Of a stretch of DNA of 64,000 nt, positions 34,346 to 43,547 are shown in pieces (position 1 is the first letter of the stretch; the number at the start of each line of letters is the position of its first letter). The notes below the pieces were generated by a model. That model saw only the letters and a list, made by a program, of their open reading frames with translations, was not told the DNA's origin and ran no database searches. The DNA comes from Turicibacter faecis (GTDB lineage Bacteria > Bacillota_I > Bacilli_A > MOL361 > Turicibacteraceae), in NCBI RefSeq assembly GCF_037076425.1, contig NZ_AP028127.1:960001-1024000 (forward strand), written 5' to 3'. Made by a program: the position numbers and the translations under genes.

Positions 34346-36217
34346 ATGTACGACATCAACAAGATTACGGATCCTTCATTCATCAAGAATTTATCCATTC
34401 AGGAAATGCAAGTTTTATGCGATGATGTTAGAACATTTTTGATTGATTCTTTATCACAAACTGGGGGACATGTGTCCTCAAATCTTGGGGTAGTCGAGTT
34501 GACAGTTGCGATGCATAAAGTTTTTAATACGCCAGAAGATAAATTCATTTGGGATGTTGGACACCAAGTATATACTCACAAAATACTAACAGGGAGAGCT
34601 CAACGATTTAATACGTTAAGACAGTATAAAGGATTATCAGGGTTTCCAAAGCGCGAGGAGTCACCTCATGATTGTTGGGAGACAGGACATGCCTCAACCT
34701 CGATTTCTGCGGCGGTTGGAATGGCTTACGCCCGGGATTTAAAGAAAGAAAATTATCATGTAGTGGCTGTCATTGGAGATGGATCATTAACAGGTGGAAT
34801 GGCTTACGAGGCACTGAATCATATTGGACATACTAACCGAAGACTTATTGTTATTATCAATGATAATGAGATGTCTATTTCTCAAAATGTCGGAGCCCTG
34901 CATAATATTTTTGGAAATTTACGCACAAATGCCTCTTATTTAAAAACGAAACATCGCGTGAAGCGTTTATTGAAAAATTCCGTGGTGTTAAAACGTCTCA
35001 TGTCGCGCGCTAAAGTGCGGGTCAAACGTTTTGTAATCGGTGAAAGTTTATTTGATGCAATGGGGTTTAAATATTTAGGGCCGATTGATGGACATAATTT
35101 AGAGGAACTCATTAAAAATTTAAATGTAGCGAAAACCGTAGATAAGCCGGTTATTATTCACGTGAAAACTAAAAAAGGAAAAGGTTACACTTACGCAGAG
35201 CAAGATAAACAAGGAATATGGCATGGAGTTGGGAAGTTTAATAAGGAGACGGGATCGATTTGCGCGGTTCGGGATCAAGAACGCATCTCTTGGAGTCAAC
35301 ATATTTGCAATATTTTAATTGAGCTATCGAAACATGATTCTCGTGTTGCTGTGATAACGCCAGCGATGATTAATGGTTCAGCGTTAAATGATTATCAAAA
35401 GTTGTATCCTGATCGATTAATTGATGTCGGAATTGCGGAAGAGCACGCGGTGACGATGGCAGGTGGAATGGCCACGCAAGGGATGAAGCCTTTTGTCTCG
35501 ATTTATTCTACGTTTTTTAAACGTGCCTTTGATCAAGTTCACCACGATATTGCCCGTCAAAAATTAAATGTTGTTTTTGGTGTGGATCGTGCGGGGATTG
35601 TAGGTGCTGATGGGGAGACCCATCAGGGAATTTATGATATTCCAATGTTAAGGCCTGTTCCAAATTTAGTCATGATGATGCCTAAGGATGCGAAGGAAGC
35701 TGGGGATTTAATGTATACCGCTTATCAGATAGAGGGGCCAGTTGTTATTCGTTATCCACGTGGTGAGGTTTTAAAAGTCGATGTTAATTATGAGTCGCTT
35801 CAATGTGTTCGAGTGGGATCATGGTCTACGTTGAAAGCAGGGGGAGATGCCTATATTATTTCAATGGGACCTATTTTAGATGAGTTTGTAGGACTCGCTC
35901 AACAATTAGACGACGAACTTGGAATGAAAGTCGGCGTGATTAATGCCCGTTTTATTAAGCCGCTAGATACGAAATTGCTAGATGAATTGGCACTTAAAAA
36001 GGTTCCGCTTATTGTTTATGAGGAATCAGCAGTCATTGGTGGTTTAGGAACGGCCATTTTGGAATATTATAATCAGACAAAACAAGAGGTTGATGTAAGA
36101 AGGTTAGGAATTCCTGACCTTTATGTTCAACACGGAAGCGTTAAAGAAATTTTAGAAGAGTTACATCTTAGTTTACAAGACGTGAAACAGGAAATTAAGC
36201 AAGTCATTAATAAATAG
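34346..36217 (+). CDS. dxs: 1-deoxy-D-xylulose-5-phosphate synthase
   Basis: A 623-residue thiamine-diphosphate enzyme joining pyruvate and glyceraldehyde-3-phosphate, entry to the MEP isoprenoid pathway. GGHVSSNLGVVELTVA, GDGSLTGGMAYEALN (ThDP motif), NDNEMSISQNVG, the pyrimidine domain RLIDVGIAEEHAVTMAGG and the C-terminal transketolase domain are all complete. A 290-bp region with a terminator separates it from ispA, so it probably has its own promoter (TATGATATAAAGG near 34290). tlyA follows in 17 bp. Confidence 0.97.
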   Translation: MYDINKITDPSFIKNLSIQEMQVLCDDVRTFLIDSLSQTGGHVSSNLGVVELTVAMHKVFNTPEDKFIWDVGHQVYTHKILTGRAQRFNTLRQYKGLSGFPKREESPHDCWETGHASTSISAAVGMAYARDLKKENYHVVAVIGDGSLTGGMAYEALNHIGHTNRRLIVIINDNEMSISQNVGALHNIFGNLRTNASYLKTKHRVKRLLKNSVVLKRLMSRAKVRVKRFVIGESLFDAMGFKYLGPIDGHNLEELIKNLNVAKTVDKPVIIHVKTKKGKGYTYAEQDKQGIWHGVGKFNKETGSICAVRDQERISWSQHICNILIELSKHDSRVAVITPAMINGSALNDYQKLYPDRLIDVGIAEEHAVTMAGGMATQGMKPFVSIYSTFFKRAFDQVHHDIARQKLNVVFGVDRAGIVGADGETHQGIYDIPMLRPVPNLVMMMPKDAKEAGDLMYTAYQIEGPVVIRYPRGEVLKVDVNYESLQCVRVGSWSTLKAGGDAYIISMGPILDEFVGLAQQLDDELGMKVGVINARFIKPLDTKLLDELALKKVPLIVYEESAVIGGLGTAILEYYNQTKQEVDVRRLGIPDLYVQHGSVKEILEELHLSLQDVKQEIKQVINK

Positions 36218-36234
36218 GTCGGTGTCAAAAAAAT

Positions 36235-37041
36235 ATGAAAAAAGAACGAATTGATGTATTATTAACCCAATTAGGATATTTTAGTTCCCGCGAAAATGCT
36301 AAACGGGCGATTATGGCGGGATTAGTTCTAGTCAATCAAGAACGAGTGGATAAGCCAGGGGAAAAGGTTCCTGTGGAGGCAGTTATCACGGTTAAGGGAA
36401 ATGTGTGTCCGTATGTTAGCCGTGGGGGATTAAAGTTAGAAAAGGCACTTCAAATTTTCCCTATTGATTTAAAAGATAAGATTATTATCGATATTGGTGC
36501 TTCTACGGGTGGTTTTACGGATTGCGCGTTACAAAATGGGGCGAAATTGTCATATGCAGTTGATGTGGGTTATAATCAGTTAGATTGGAAGATGCGTCAA
36601 GATGAACGCGTTATTTGTATGGAACGTACAAATTTTAGATATATGACGCCGGAGGATTTAGCATACGGTGCACCACAATTTGCTTGCATCGATGTTTCGT
36701 TTATCTCATTGAAAATTATTTTCCCGGTTTTAAAGCAGTTATTAGAAAAGAATGGTGAGGTTGTTGCGCTGATAAAACCTCAATTTGAGGCTGGAAAAGA
36801 CCAAGTCGGTAAAAAAGGAATTGTTCGTGACCCGAAGGTTCATGCAAAAGTAGTGAAAGAAATTTTGGATTTTATTACGGCGTTAGAGTTAAGTGTACTC
36901 GGATTAACGTATTCACCGATTAAGGGGGGCGAAGGAAATATCGAATTCTTAGCCTATATTAAATATCAGGATGAGGTTTGCACGTCAATTGATGAAAAAG
37001 AAATTGAACGGATTGTAGCAGATGCGCATCAACAACTTTAA
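36235..37041 (+). CDS. tlyA: TlyA family RNA 2'-O-methyltransferase
   Basis: A 268-residue protein. The S4 RNA-binding domain (1-60, RIDVLLTQLGYFSSRENAKRAIMAGLVLVN) is fused to an FtsJ-like methyltransferase with the SAM motif DIGASTGGFTDC, DVGYNQLDWKMR, IDVSFISL and LIKPQFEAG. In Bacillus this is yqxC, upstream of ahrC and recN; here no argR/ahrC gene intervenes. Closely coupled to dxs. Target is probably rRNA. Confidence 0.93.
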   Translation: MKKERIDVLLTQLGYFSSRENAKRAIMAGLVLVNQERVDKPGEKVPVEAVITVKGNVCPYVSRGGLKLEKALQIFPIDLKDKIIIDIGASTGGFTDCALQNGAKLSYAVDVGYNQLDWKMRQDERVICMERTNFRYMTPEDLAYGAPQFACIDVSFISLKIIFPVLKQLLEKNGEVVALIKPQFEAGKDQVGKKGIVRDPKVHAKVVKEILDFITALELSVLGLTYSPIKGGEGNIEFLAYIKYQDEVCTSIDEKEIERIVADAHQQL

Positions 37042-37072
37042 TTTCAGTCATGATAAAGCATGGTTGAACGAT

Positions 37073-37105
37073 AAAAAAGCATTCATATCATGAATGCTTT
37101 TTTTA
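37073..37105 (+). terminator. Intrinsic terminator after tlyA
   Basis: AAAAAAGCATTCAT, ATC loop, ATGAATGCTTTTTTT. Confidence 0.9.
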
Positions 37106-37254
37106 TTTTGATAAGATGAAAGCGCGCGTTTTCTAATGTTTTTGAAAAATAAAAGAATCTCTTAAAGTGTGACTTGAAATCCCGGTATTATCTATGATAA
37201 GATTAAATTATCGAACAAATGTTTAGGAATAACCCCTTAGAGTAGGTGATGAAT

Positions 37255-38940
37255 ATGTTATCGCATTTAAGTATAAAAAACATGGCAATTATTGAACATT
37301 TAGAATTAGATTTTAAAAAAAATATGACGGTGTTGACTGGTGAAACAGGAGCAGGAAAGTCGATTATTATTGATGCTATCTCTTTATTATTAGGGGATCG
37401 TGCGTCAACGGACCTTATCCGTCATCACGAAGAGGCAGCGGTGATTGAGGGAATTTTCGAAGTCACAGAAAATAAACCTGTAAAAAAATATTTATCCGCG
37501 TTGGGAATCGAGGTTGAAGATCAACTACTGATTAAACGAATCGTGAAACGAGTAGGGAATGGTCAAATTCGAGTGAATGGAGAACTGTTGTCTGCTACTC
37601 AATTAAAGGAAATAGGTCAATATCTCGTGGATATTCATGTTCAACATGATACACACCGTCTTTTTCAAAATGAGTATAATTATCAATTAATCGATCATTT
37701 GGATTTAACGAGTGAGGCGGCTGAAAAAAATAGAGCTTATCAATTAGCTCTTGCAACTTATAATCAGGCTAAACAAGAATATCTTTCTTTTAAGCGTAAT
37801 GCGGAAGAGACCCAACGCCGAATGGATTTAATGATTTTCCAAAAAAACGAGATTGAGAAGGCCCAATTAAAATCTGGAGAATTTGAAGAGCTTGAGGAGA
37901 GACGAAATCTTATTTTAAATTCGGATAAGCTCCATAAAACATATAGTCAAATTTTACAATCTTTAACGAGTGATGGTGGAGCCTTAGAACGGTTATATCA
38001 CGCCTATACGTCAACACAAAACCTTTCTTCGATAGATGAAACCTTGACCCCGGCTGTAGGGCAAATGGGTGATATCTATTATGGATTAGAGGATTTTGTA
38101 AATGTTATTTCATCCAAATTAGATGAACTTAATTATTATCCTGAAGAACTTGAAGAAATTGAAATGCGTTTAAATGAACTTCAACAATTAAAACGTAAAT
38201 ATCGTCTTGAAATTAATGAGATTATTCATTATTATGAGCAACTTGTGAATGATTTATCACTGTTTGAGGATGCCGGACATTATGAGGAAACATTATATGC
38301 CGCGGTAGAACAAGCGTATCATGTCGTTATTTCAAAGGGTGAAGAACTAAATGAAAGGCGAATGGAAGTTGCCGATGGAATTAAGGAACAGCTAGTGAAA
38401 GAATTAAAAGACTTACAATTATTTAACGCGCAGTTCGATGTAGAATTTAAACGCTTAGCTATAGAAGATAGATTAGAGACGATTTTTTTTACACACGGAA
38501 TTTATGATATTCAATTTTTATTAAGCGCAAATAAGGGTGAGCCATTAAAGCCTCTCAATAAAATTGCCTCTGGTGGAGAGTTATCACGAATCATGCTTGC
38601 CCTAAAAACTATTTTGCATCGTGGTCAGTGTATTTCAACTATTATTTTTGATGAAATTGATACAGGTGTAAGCGGTCAGGTTGCTTCAAGTATTGGAGTA
38701 AAAATGAAAGACATTTCTAAGGAGAAGCAAGTATTATGTATTTCTCATTTGCCTCAAGTTGCTTCACTTGCTGATCATCATCTTCACGTGAGTAAACATG
38801 AAAAAAATGGACGTACTGTTACGCGGGTGAAAGAATTATCCTTTGAGGAGCGAATGAAAGAGATTGCTCGAATGTTAAGTAGTGATAATATTACGGAATC
38901 AGCACTCCTTAATGCTGAACAATTGCTTTTACAAAAATAA
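37255..38940 (+). CDS. recN: DNA repair protein RecN
   Basis: A 561-residue SMC-like ATPase for double-strand-break repair. The N-terminal LSIKNMAIIEHLELDF with Walker A TGETGAGKS (28-36), a long coiled-coil middle, and the C-terminal signature IASGGELSRIMLALK with Walker B TIIFDEIDTGVSG and ISHLPQVA are present. ATG 37255 is chosen; GTG 37246 and ATG 37249 lie in the AGGTG site. Followed by a terminator and spoIVB. Confidence 0.96.
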   Translation: MLSHLSIKNMAIIEHLELDFKKNMTVLTGETGAGKSIIIDAISLLLGDRASTDLIRHHEEAAVIEGIFEVTENKPVKKYLSALGIEVEDQLLIKRIVKRVGNGQIRVNGELLSATQLKEIGQYLVDIHVQHDTHRLFQNEYNYQLIDHLDLTSEAAEKNRAYQLALATYNQAKQEYLSFKRNAEETQRRMDLMIFQKNEIEKAQLKSGEFEELEERRNLILNSDKLHKTYSQILQSLTSDGGALERLYHAYTSTQNLSSIDETLTPAVGQMGDIYYGLEDFVNVISSKLDELNYYPEELEEIEMRLNELQQLKRKYRLEINEIIHYYEQLVNDLSLFEDAGHYEETLYAAVEQAYHVVISKGEELNERRMEVADGIKEQLVKELKDLQLFNAQFDVEFKRLAIEDRLETIFFTHGIYDIQFLLSANKGEPLKPLNKIASGGELSRIMLALKTILHRGQCISTIIFDEIDTGVSGQVASSIGVKMKDISKEKQVLCISHLPQVASLADHHLHVSKHEKNGRTVTRVKELSFEERMKEIARMLSSDNITESALLNAEQLLLQK

Positions 38941-38997
38941 AAAAAAGAATTCCTTATTTTTGTTTACATAAACAGAAAATTGGAATTCTTTTTTTTA
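38941..38997 (+). terminator. Intrinsic terminator after recN
   Basis: AAAAAAGAATTCC pairs with GGAATTCTTTTTTT over a loop with an inner weak stem. Confidence 0.85.
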
Positions 38998-39067
38998 GAT
39001 ATTTGTTATTTAAATAGCCATAATAGTAATGTAGTTCGTGTCGAAGAAAGTTGAAAGGAGGCGCAAT

Positions 39068-40246
39068 ATGAATCAAAAAATAAATAAAAATAGGTTTTTA
39101 ATTCATACGATATTAATATTTGTCTTCTCTTTATTAAGTATTAGCGCTCCAGCACAAACATATGTATGGGCCCAATCTAATAATGACCAACTTTTACATA
39201 TTGATGAAAAGCGAAAAATATATGAAGTCTCGACGAAGCAGGCAGAAAGAACGGCTTCTAAAAAGCAAAATCAAAATCGTTATATGTTAATTCCTGGAGG
39301 CGATGCCATAGGAATTAAGATTCAAACAGATGGATTAGTCGTTGTCGATACCTACCTTGTGAATACGGAAGGTGGAACTATTAACCCGGCTAAGGAAGCG
39401 GGGGTTATGAAAGGAGATATGATTTTAGCAGTTAATAATCAAAAGATTTCTACAATTGAGGAATATAAAGAACAGTTGATGTTAGCGAAAGAAAACAATC
39501 AAATGATATTAACGATTAACCGCCAAGGTAAAACAGAAAATATCACCGTTCATCCGGTGATTTCGACCGAAGGTGTTTGTACGACAGGGCTTTATTTACG
39601 TGACAAATTAGCCGGTATAGGGACATTAACCTTTATCGATCCTAATACGAATAAGTATGGAGCATTAGGGCATGAAATTATTGATCAGGACACTAACCAG
39701 TTAGTTAATATAAAAAATGGTGAAATTATCAACTCTAATGTTCTATCTGTGAGAAAGGCGACGACAGGAAAGCCCGGGGAAAAGGTTGCGGACATCTTAT
39801 TTGATGAAAAATTAGGAACATTAGAAAAAAATAATAAATACGGTGTTTATGGATTGATGCAATCTAATGAGATGAGCCAAAAAGACTTAATTCCAATGGC
39901 TTATATCAATGAGGTGAAAAAGGGTCCAGCACAAATTTTAACGGTCTTAAACGGAAATAAAATCGAAGCGTTTGACATTGAAATTACAGAAGTAAATGTT
40001 CAAAGTGAAAAGGCAATTAAGGGAATTAAATACACAGTGACAGATCCTCGTTTATTAGAAGAAACGGGGGGGATTGTCCAAGGAATGAGTGGGAGTCCTA
40101 TTATTCAAGACGGGAAAATAATTGGTGCAGTTACCCATGTCCTTGTTCATGATTCGACGCTCGGCTATGGAATTTTTATTGAATGGATGTTGCAAGAAGT
40201 AGGAATTGAATATCCAGCTCAAAAAATGGTCACAAAAGTAGCTTAA
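39068..40246 (+). CDS. spoIVB: SpoIVB serine peptidase
   Basis: A 392-residue S55 family sporulation protease secreted from the forespore to trigger pro-sigma-K processing. An N-terminal signal anchor (about 10-30), a PDZ domain (about 105-175, PAKEAGVMKGDMILAVN), then the peptidase domain with ALGHEI (His) and GMSGSPI (Ser343 nucleophile). ATG 39068 has AAAGGAGG upstream. Gene order recN-spoIVB-spo0A equals Bacillus. Confidence 0.96.
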   Translation: MNQKINKNRFLIHTILIFVFSLLSISAPAQTYVWAQSNNDQLLHIDEKRKIYEVSTKQAERTASKKQNQNRYMLIPGGDAIGIKIQTDGLVVVDTYLVNTEGGTINPAKEAGVMKGDMILAVNNQKISTIEEYKEQLMLAKENNQMILTINRQGKTENITVHPVISTEGVCTTGLYLRDKLAGIGTLTFIDPNTNKYGALGHEIIDQDTNQLVNIKNGEIINSNVLSVRKATTGKPGEKVADILFDEKLGTLEKNNKYGVYGLMQSNEMSQKDLIPMAYINEVKKGPAQILTVLNGNKIEAFDIEITEVNVQSEKAIKGIKYTVTDPRLLEETGGIVQGMSGSPIIQDGKIIGAVTHVLVHDSTLGYGIFIEWMLQEVGIEYPAQKMVTKVA

Positions 40247-40263
40247 TGACGTATTAGTCTTTT

Positions 40264-40344
40264 TTCGACATTATTTGACACAAGAGCGTGAAAAGGGTTT
40301 AAAAAGAAATAAAAGACAAAAGATGATAAAAAAAATTTGTCGAA
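40264..40344 (+). promoter_or_regulatory. Two Spo0A boxes upstream of spo0A
   Basis: TTCGACA (40264-40270, reverse orientation) and TGTCGAA (40338-40344, forward) match the 0A box core. The second overlaps the -35 TTGTCG of a promoter whose -10 TATAAT is at 40361-40366. This arrangement suggests autoregulation. Confidence 0.65.
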
Positions 40345-40453
40345 TAGGTTTAAGAAATTTTATAATCTCACAAAAAATATAAAGTAATTATTGAAAAATG
40401 TAAGGAAGTGTAATTTAATAGATATATAACCGGAAAAATTAGGGGGCCAAAAA

Positions 40454-41266
40454 ATGAGTAAATTAAAAGTTTTATTAGCAGATGATAATAAAGAACTAAT
40501 CACTGTATTATCAGAATACATTTCATTACAAGAAGATATGGAAGTTGTTGAGGTAGCAGGAAACGGGAATGAGGTCTTATCTGTTTTAAGACAGCGCGAC
40601 ATCGATATTTTATTATTAGATGTGGTGATGCCAGACTTAGATGGAGTAAGTGTGTTAGAGGAATTAAAAGATAATCCAACTTTATATAAACGTCCACGCC
40701 ATATTATTATGTTTACAGCATTCAACCAAGAGAAAATTATGATGCGTGCTGCGGAATTAGGAGCTTCATATTTTATTATGAAACCATTTGAAATCAATAA
40801 AATCGTAAAAATTATTCGTGATATTAATGTTCGTTTTGATACGACTGAAGTTTCAAAGCCAATTAATAATTTATATACAAACCAACGTCCTGTGGTTAAA
40901 GAGTTTGATTTAGAATCAGAAATTACAAATATTTTACACGAGATGGGTGTACCGGCACACATCAAGGGATATTTATACTTACGCGAGTCGATTAATATGG
41001 TTTACAATGATATCGAATTACTTGGATCAATTACAAAAGTTTTATATCCAGATGTTGCGAAAAAATATAAAACAACAGCTTCACGTGTTGAGCGTGCTAT
41101 TCGCCATGCAATCGAAGTGGCATGGAATCGTGGAAATATTGAAGCTATTTCAAACATCTTTGGTTATACAGTAAGCGTATCAAAATCAAAGCCAACAAAC
41201 TCAGAGTTTATTGCGATGATTGCCGATAAATTACGTTTAGAACATAAAAATAAAGCTGCATCATAA
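40454..41266 (+). CDS. spo0A: Sporulation master regulator Spo0A
   Basis: A 270-residue response regulator. The receiver domain has acidic pocket Asp10/Asp11, phospho-acceptor Asp56 in LLLDVVMPD, a Thr in MFTAF and Lys in IMKPF. The C-terminal Spo0A DNA-binding domain includes [19 protein letters not shown] and the recognition segment [29 protein letters not shown] precedes the ATG. It shows that the organism can enter sporulation. Its own boxes lie upstream. Confidence 0.98.
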   Translation: MSKLKVLLADDNKELITVLSEYISLQEDMEVVEVAGNGNEVLSVLRQRDIDILLLDVVMPDLDGVSVLEELKDNPTLYKRPRHIIMFTAFNQEKIMMRAAELGASYFIMKPFEINKIVKIIRDINVRFDTTEVSKPINNLYTNQRPVVKEFDLESEITNILHEMGVPAHIKGYLYLRESINMVYNDIELLGSITKVLYPDVAKKYKTTASRVERAIRHAIEVAWNRGNIEAISNIFGYTVSVSKSKPTNSEFIAMIADKLRLEHKNKAAS

Positions 41267-41276
41267 AACAAGATTT

Positions 41277-41308
41277 AAAAAAAGCATCGGGTTTCCGGTG
41301 CTTTTTTA
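41277..41308 (+). terminator. Intrinsic terminator after spo0A
   Basis: AAAAAGCATCGG, GTTT loop, CCGGTGCTTTTTT. Confidence 0.9.
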
Positions 41309-41422
41309 CGTTTAAGTTGGATGAACCTCTCATGATGAATGTGCATATATTAATTCAGAATGGAACTTCCTAAAAGGGAGTTAAATGCGCTGTGAGAGGA
41401 GGAAGGGGAGATTAGAAATACG

Positions 41423-41482
41423 ATGCTTTCTAATCTTCTAAATTTAAAATGGGAAATGATAAAATTCATCTATATAAGTTAA
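41423..41482 (+). other. Short upstream reading frame overlapping the GHL10 start
   Basis: ATG 41423 has a strong AGGAAGGGGAG site and encodes 19 residues (MLSNLLNLKWEMIKFIYIS) before a stop at 41482, out of frame with the downstream gene. It may be a translational control peptide or the trace of a frameshift. Confidence 0.35.
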
Positions 41483-43266
41483 CTTGTAATTGTCCATATT
41501 GCCGACAGTTACGGTTTTTAAATGAACGCATGTTAGCGGAAGGGAAGGTGGAATTAAATACGCCGGAGGAGATAAGAAAAGAGGTTACTCCTTCGAGAAA
41601 AGAGTTAACAAATAAGGTGGTTTTTGAGCCGATAGCAAGTGGAGGTAAAACGGTATACACCCCCACCTCGATCGTTTCTAAGAAAGAACAGTTTCGAGGC
41701 GTTTGGATTACCACAGTTAGGAATAATGACTTTCCGTCTACATCGGTCTATGAAAACGGATTTAATGTGGAACAATTTAAACAGGAATTTTTGGCTATTC
41801 TTAAACGATGCAAAGAATTAAAATTAAATGCAATCTTCTTTCAAGTTCGACCGGAAGGAGATGCTTTTTACGAGTCGGGTGTTAATCCATGGAGTGTTTA
41901 TTTAACAGGCGAACAAGGAGTCAAACCAAATTGGGGAGAATTTGATCCGTTGGCTTGGATGATTAATGCGACACATCACGTAGGAATTGAATTCCATGCT
42001 TGGTTTAATCCATTCCGCTTAACACCGACAGGTCCAAGTGATTCGACGAAAGAGAGTCTGTTACGGACACTTAGCGACACGCATTATGCGAGACGTCACC
42101 CGGATTGGGTTTATTATTTTAATCGACAAATTTATCTTAATCCAGGGATTCCTGCGGTTCGAGAATTTATTGTGCAGACGGTCATGGAAGTGACAGAAAA
42201 GTATGAAATTGATGCCGTTCATTTTGATGACTTTTTTTATCCATACTCTTATCAGGTGGAAGAAAACGGAGTGATTAAAGTTATCAGTTTTGCCGATGAA
42301 AGTCCAGACTATCAAACTTACGAGACTTATCATCTTCCCCATCAAACGATTTTCCAATGGCGTGAGTCAAACATCAATGAAGTTATTCGAACGCTATCAG
42401 AGGCCATTAGTGAATACAACCGGTTAGCTAAAAAAAGTGTGGCCTTTGGAATTAGTCCTTTCGGTATATGGGCTTCGGCTGAGGAAACGGGAGGTATTGG
42501 TTCACAAACATCACCTAATCAACTTTCCTCATTAAGCGAGTTTGTTAATTCAAAACTATGGATTGACGAACAGTGGATAGATTATATCGTTCCTCAAAAT
42601 TATTGGTCATTTATTGATCCACTTTCAACATTTGCTGATGTTTCCGATTGGTGGAATAAGATTGTGATAAATTCTAAAACGCAACTTTATATGGGGATAG
42701 GGTTATATCTTTACAATGAAGATGCACAAAATCCTGCGTGGCAGAATAAAGAAGAGATCGTTAATCAAATTCGATATCTTTCGCATCTCGACCATGTCGA
42801 TGGATATGCCTTTTTTACATATCATAATTTATTAATTTCACACCATCATCTACCGGGGCAAGAAGTATTGAATCAGGCCATTGTGAGTTTAGAAAATGAG
42901 GTTTTAACGAATTATGCACTCATCCCTTCTCGACCATGGCTACAACAAGGAGAAACATTCCCTGTCAGTCAGTTAAAGGTTACTCCTTGTGATGAAGGAT
43001 GTGTATTGGTTCAATTTGAGGATATGCCAGAGAATTATAGTGAATATTACGTGATCTATCGTGCTCCGAAATCGAGTCAGCGGGATGTAATCGACTTTAA
43101 TGATGCCGCGTCTATTCTTGATGTGGTAGGAAAAAATAAAAAGTCGCTCATTCAACATTATACGGATTCAAGTGCGAATCCAAATCAAACCTATACTTAT
43201 GCGGTTAGTGCTTTATCTCAGGCACAAGTTGAATCCGATCCTGTTTCAGTTGTATATGTTCCGTAA
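41449..43266 (+). CDS. GHL10 family glycosyl hydrolase-like protein
   Basis: A 605-residue protein of the glycosyl-hydrolase-like 10 family (YngK type). FRGVWITTVRNNDFPS starts the TIM barrel, followed by LNAIFFQVRPEGDAFY, GIEFHAWFNPFRL, AVHFDDFFYPY (the conserved acid pair) and IVPQNYWSF. A C-terminal Fn3-like domain follows. The first 50 residues hold a CNCPYC cluster and no signal peptide, unlike secreted relatives. ATG 41449 has no ribosome binding site of its own (in-frame TAA at 41431), which suggests coupling or a mutation upstream. Confidence 0.87.
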   Translation: MGNDKIHLYKLTCNCPYCRQLRFLNERMLAEGKVELNTPEEIRKEVTPSRKELTNKVVFEPIASGGKTVYTPTSIVSKKEQFRGVWITTVRNNDFPSTSVYENGFNVEQFKQEFLAILKRCKELKLNAIFFQVRPEGDAFYESGVNPWSVYLTGEQGVKPNWGEFDPLAWMINATHHVGIEFHAWFNPFRLTPTGPSDSTKESLLRTLSDTHYARRHPDWVYYFNRQIYLNPGIPAVREFIVQTVMEVTEKYEIDAVHFDDFFYPYSYQVEENGVIKVISFADESPDYQTYETYHLPHQTIFQWRESNINEVIRTLSEAISEYNRLAKKSVAFGISPFGIWASAEETGGIGSQTSPNQLSSLSEFVNSKLWIDEQWIDYIVPQNYWSFIDPLSTFADVSDWWNKIVINSKTQLYMGIGLYLYNEDAQNPAWQNKEEIVNQIRYLSHLDHVDGYAFFTYHNLLISHHHLPGQEVLNQAIVSLENEVLTNYALIPSRPWLQQGETFPVSQLKVTPCDEGCVLVQFEDMPENYSEYYVIYRAPKSSQRDVIDFNDAASILDVVGKNKKSLIQHYTDSSANPNQTYTYAVSALSQAQVESDPVSVVYVP

Positions 43267-43273
43267 AAATAAA

Positions 43274-43306
43274 AAAAACATTTACGTAAAGTAAATGTTT
43301 TTCTTT
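43274..43306. terminator. Bidirectional terminator
   Basis: AAACATTTAC pairs with GTAAATGTTT between convergent genes. Confidence 0.85.
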
Positions 43307-43308
43307 TA

Positions 43309-43452
43309 TTAAAAGAATGGCATATCGCGTAAGCCGATGATGCTGATGATTAATGAAATAACAGGAACAACAACAAATGATAAAGCGAGAATTAATAATA
43401 AAATTTTTGTTCCCTTCATTTTGTTTAAATTATGCGGAGCCTTTTTAGCCAT
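43309..43452 (-). CDS. Small single-helix membrane protein (47 aa)
   Basis: ATG 43452 behind GAGGTG opens a 47-residue frame: MAKKAPHNLNKMKGTKI, then a hydrophobic helix of about 25 residues, ending LRDMPFF. The basic N-terminus, single transmembrane segment, good ribosome binding site and shared terminator support a real gene. Function unknown. It is divergent from dinB. Confidence 0.65.
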   Translation of the reverse strand: MAKKAPHNLNKMKGTKILLLILALSFVVVPVISLIISIIGLRDMPFF

Positions 43453-43547
43453 ATTTAATTCACCTCATAGACAACTTTTGCTATAATGTTATGTGTAACT
43501 GAATCTATTATAATATATATATCTAAAAAAAGGAAGAGGATTTACCG

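Noticed and set aside
40360-40965. 201-codon minus-strand frame opposite spo0A
   Set aside because: Antisense shadow of spo0A with Ser/Ile-rich composition and no start signals.
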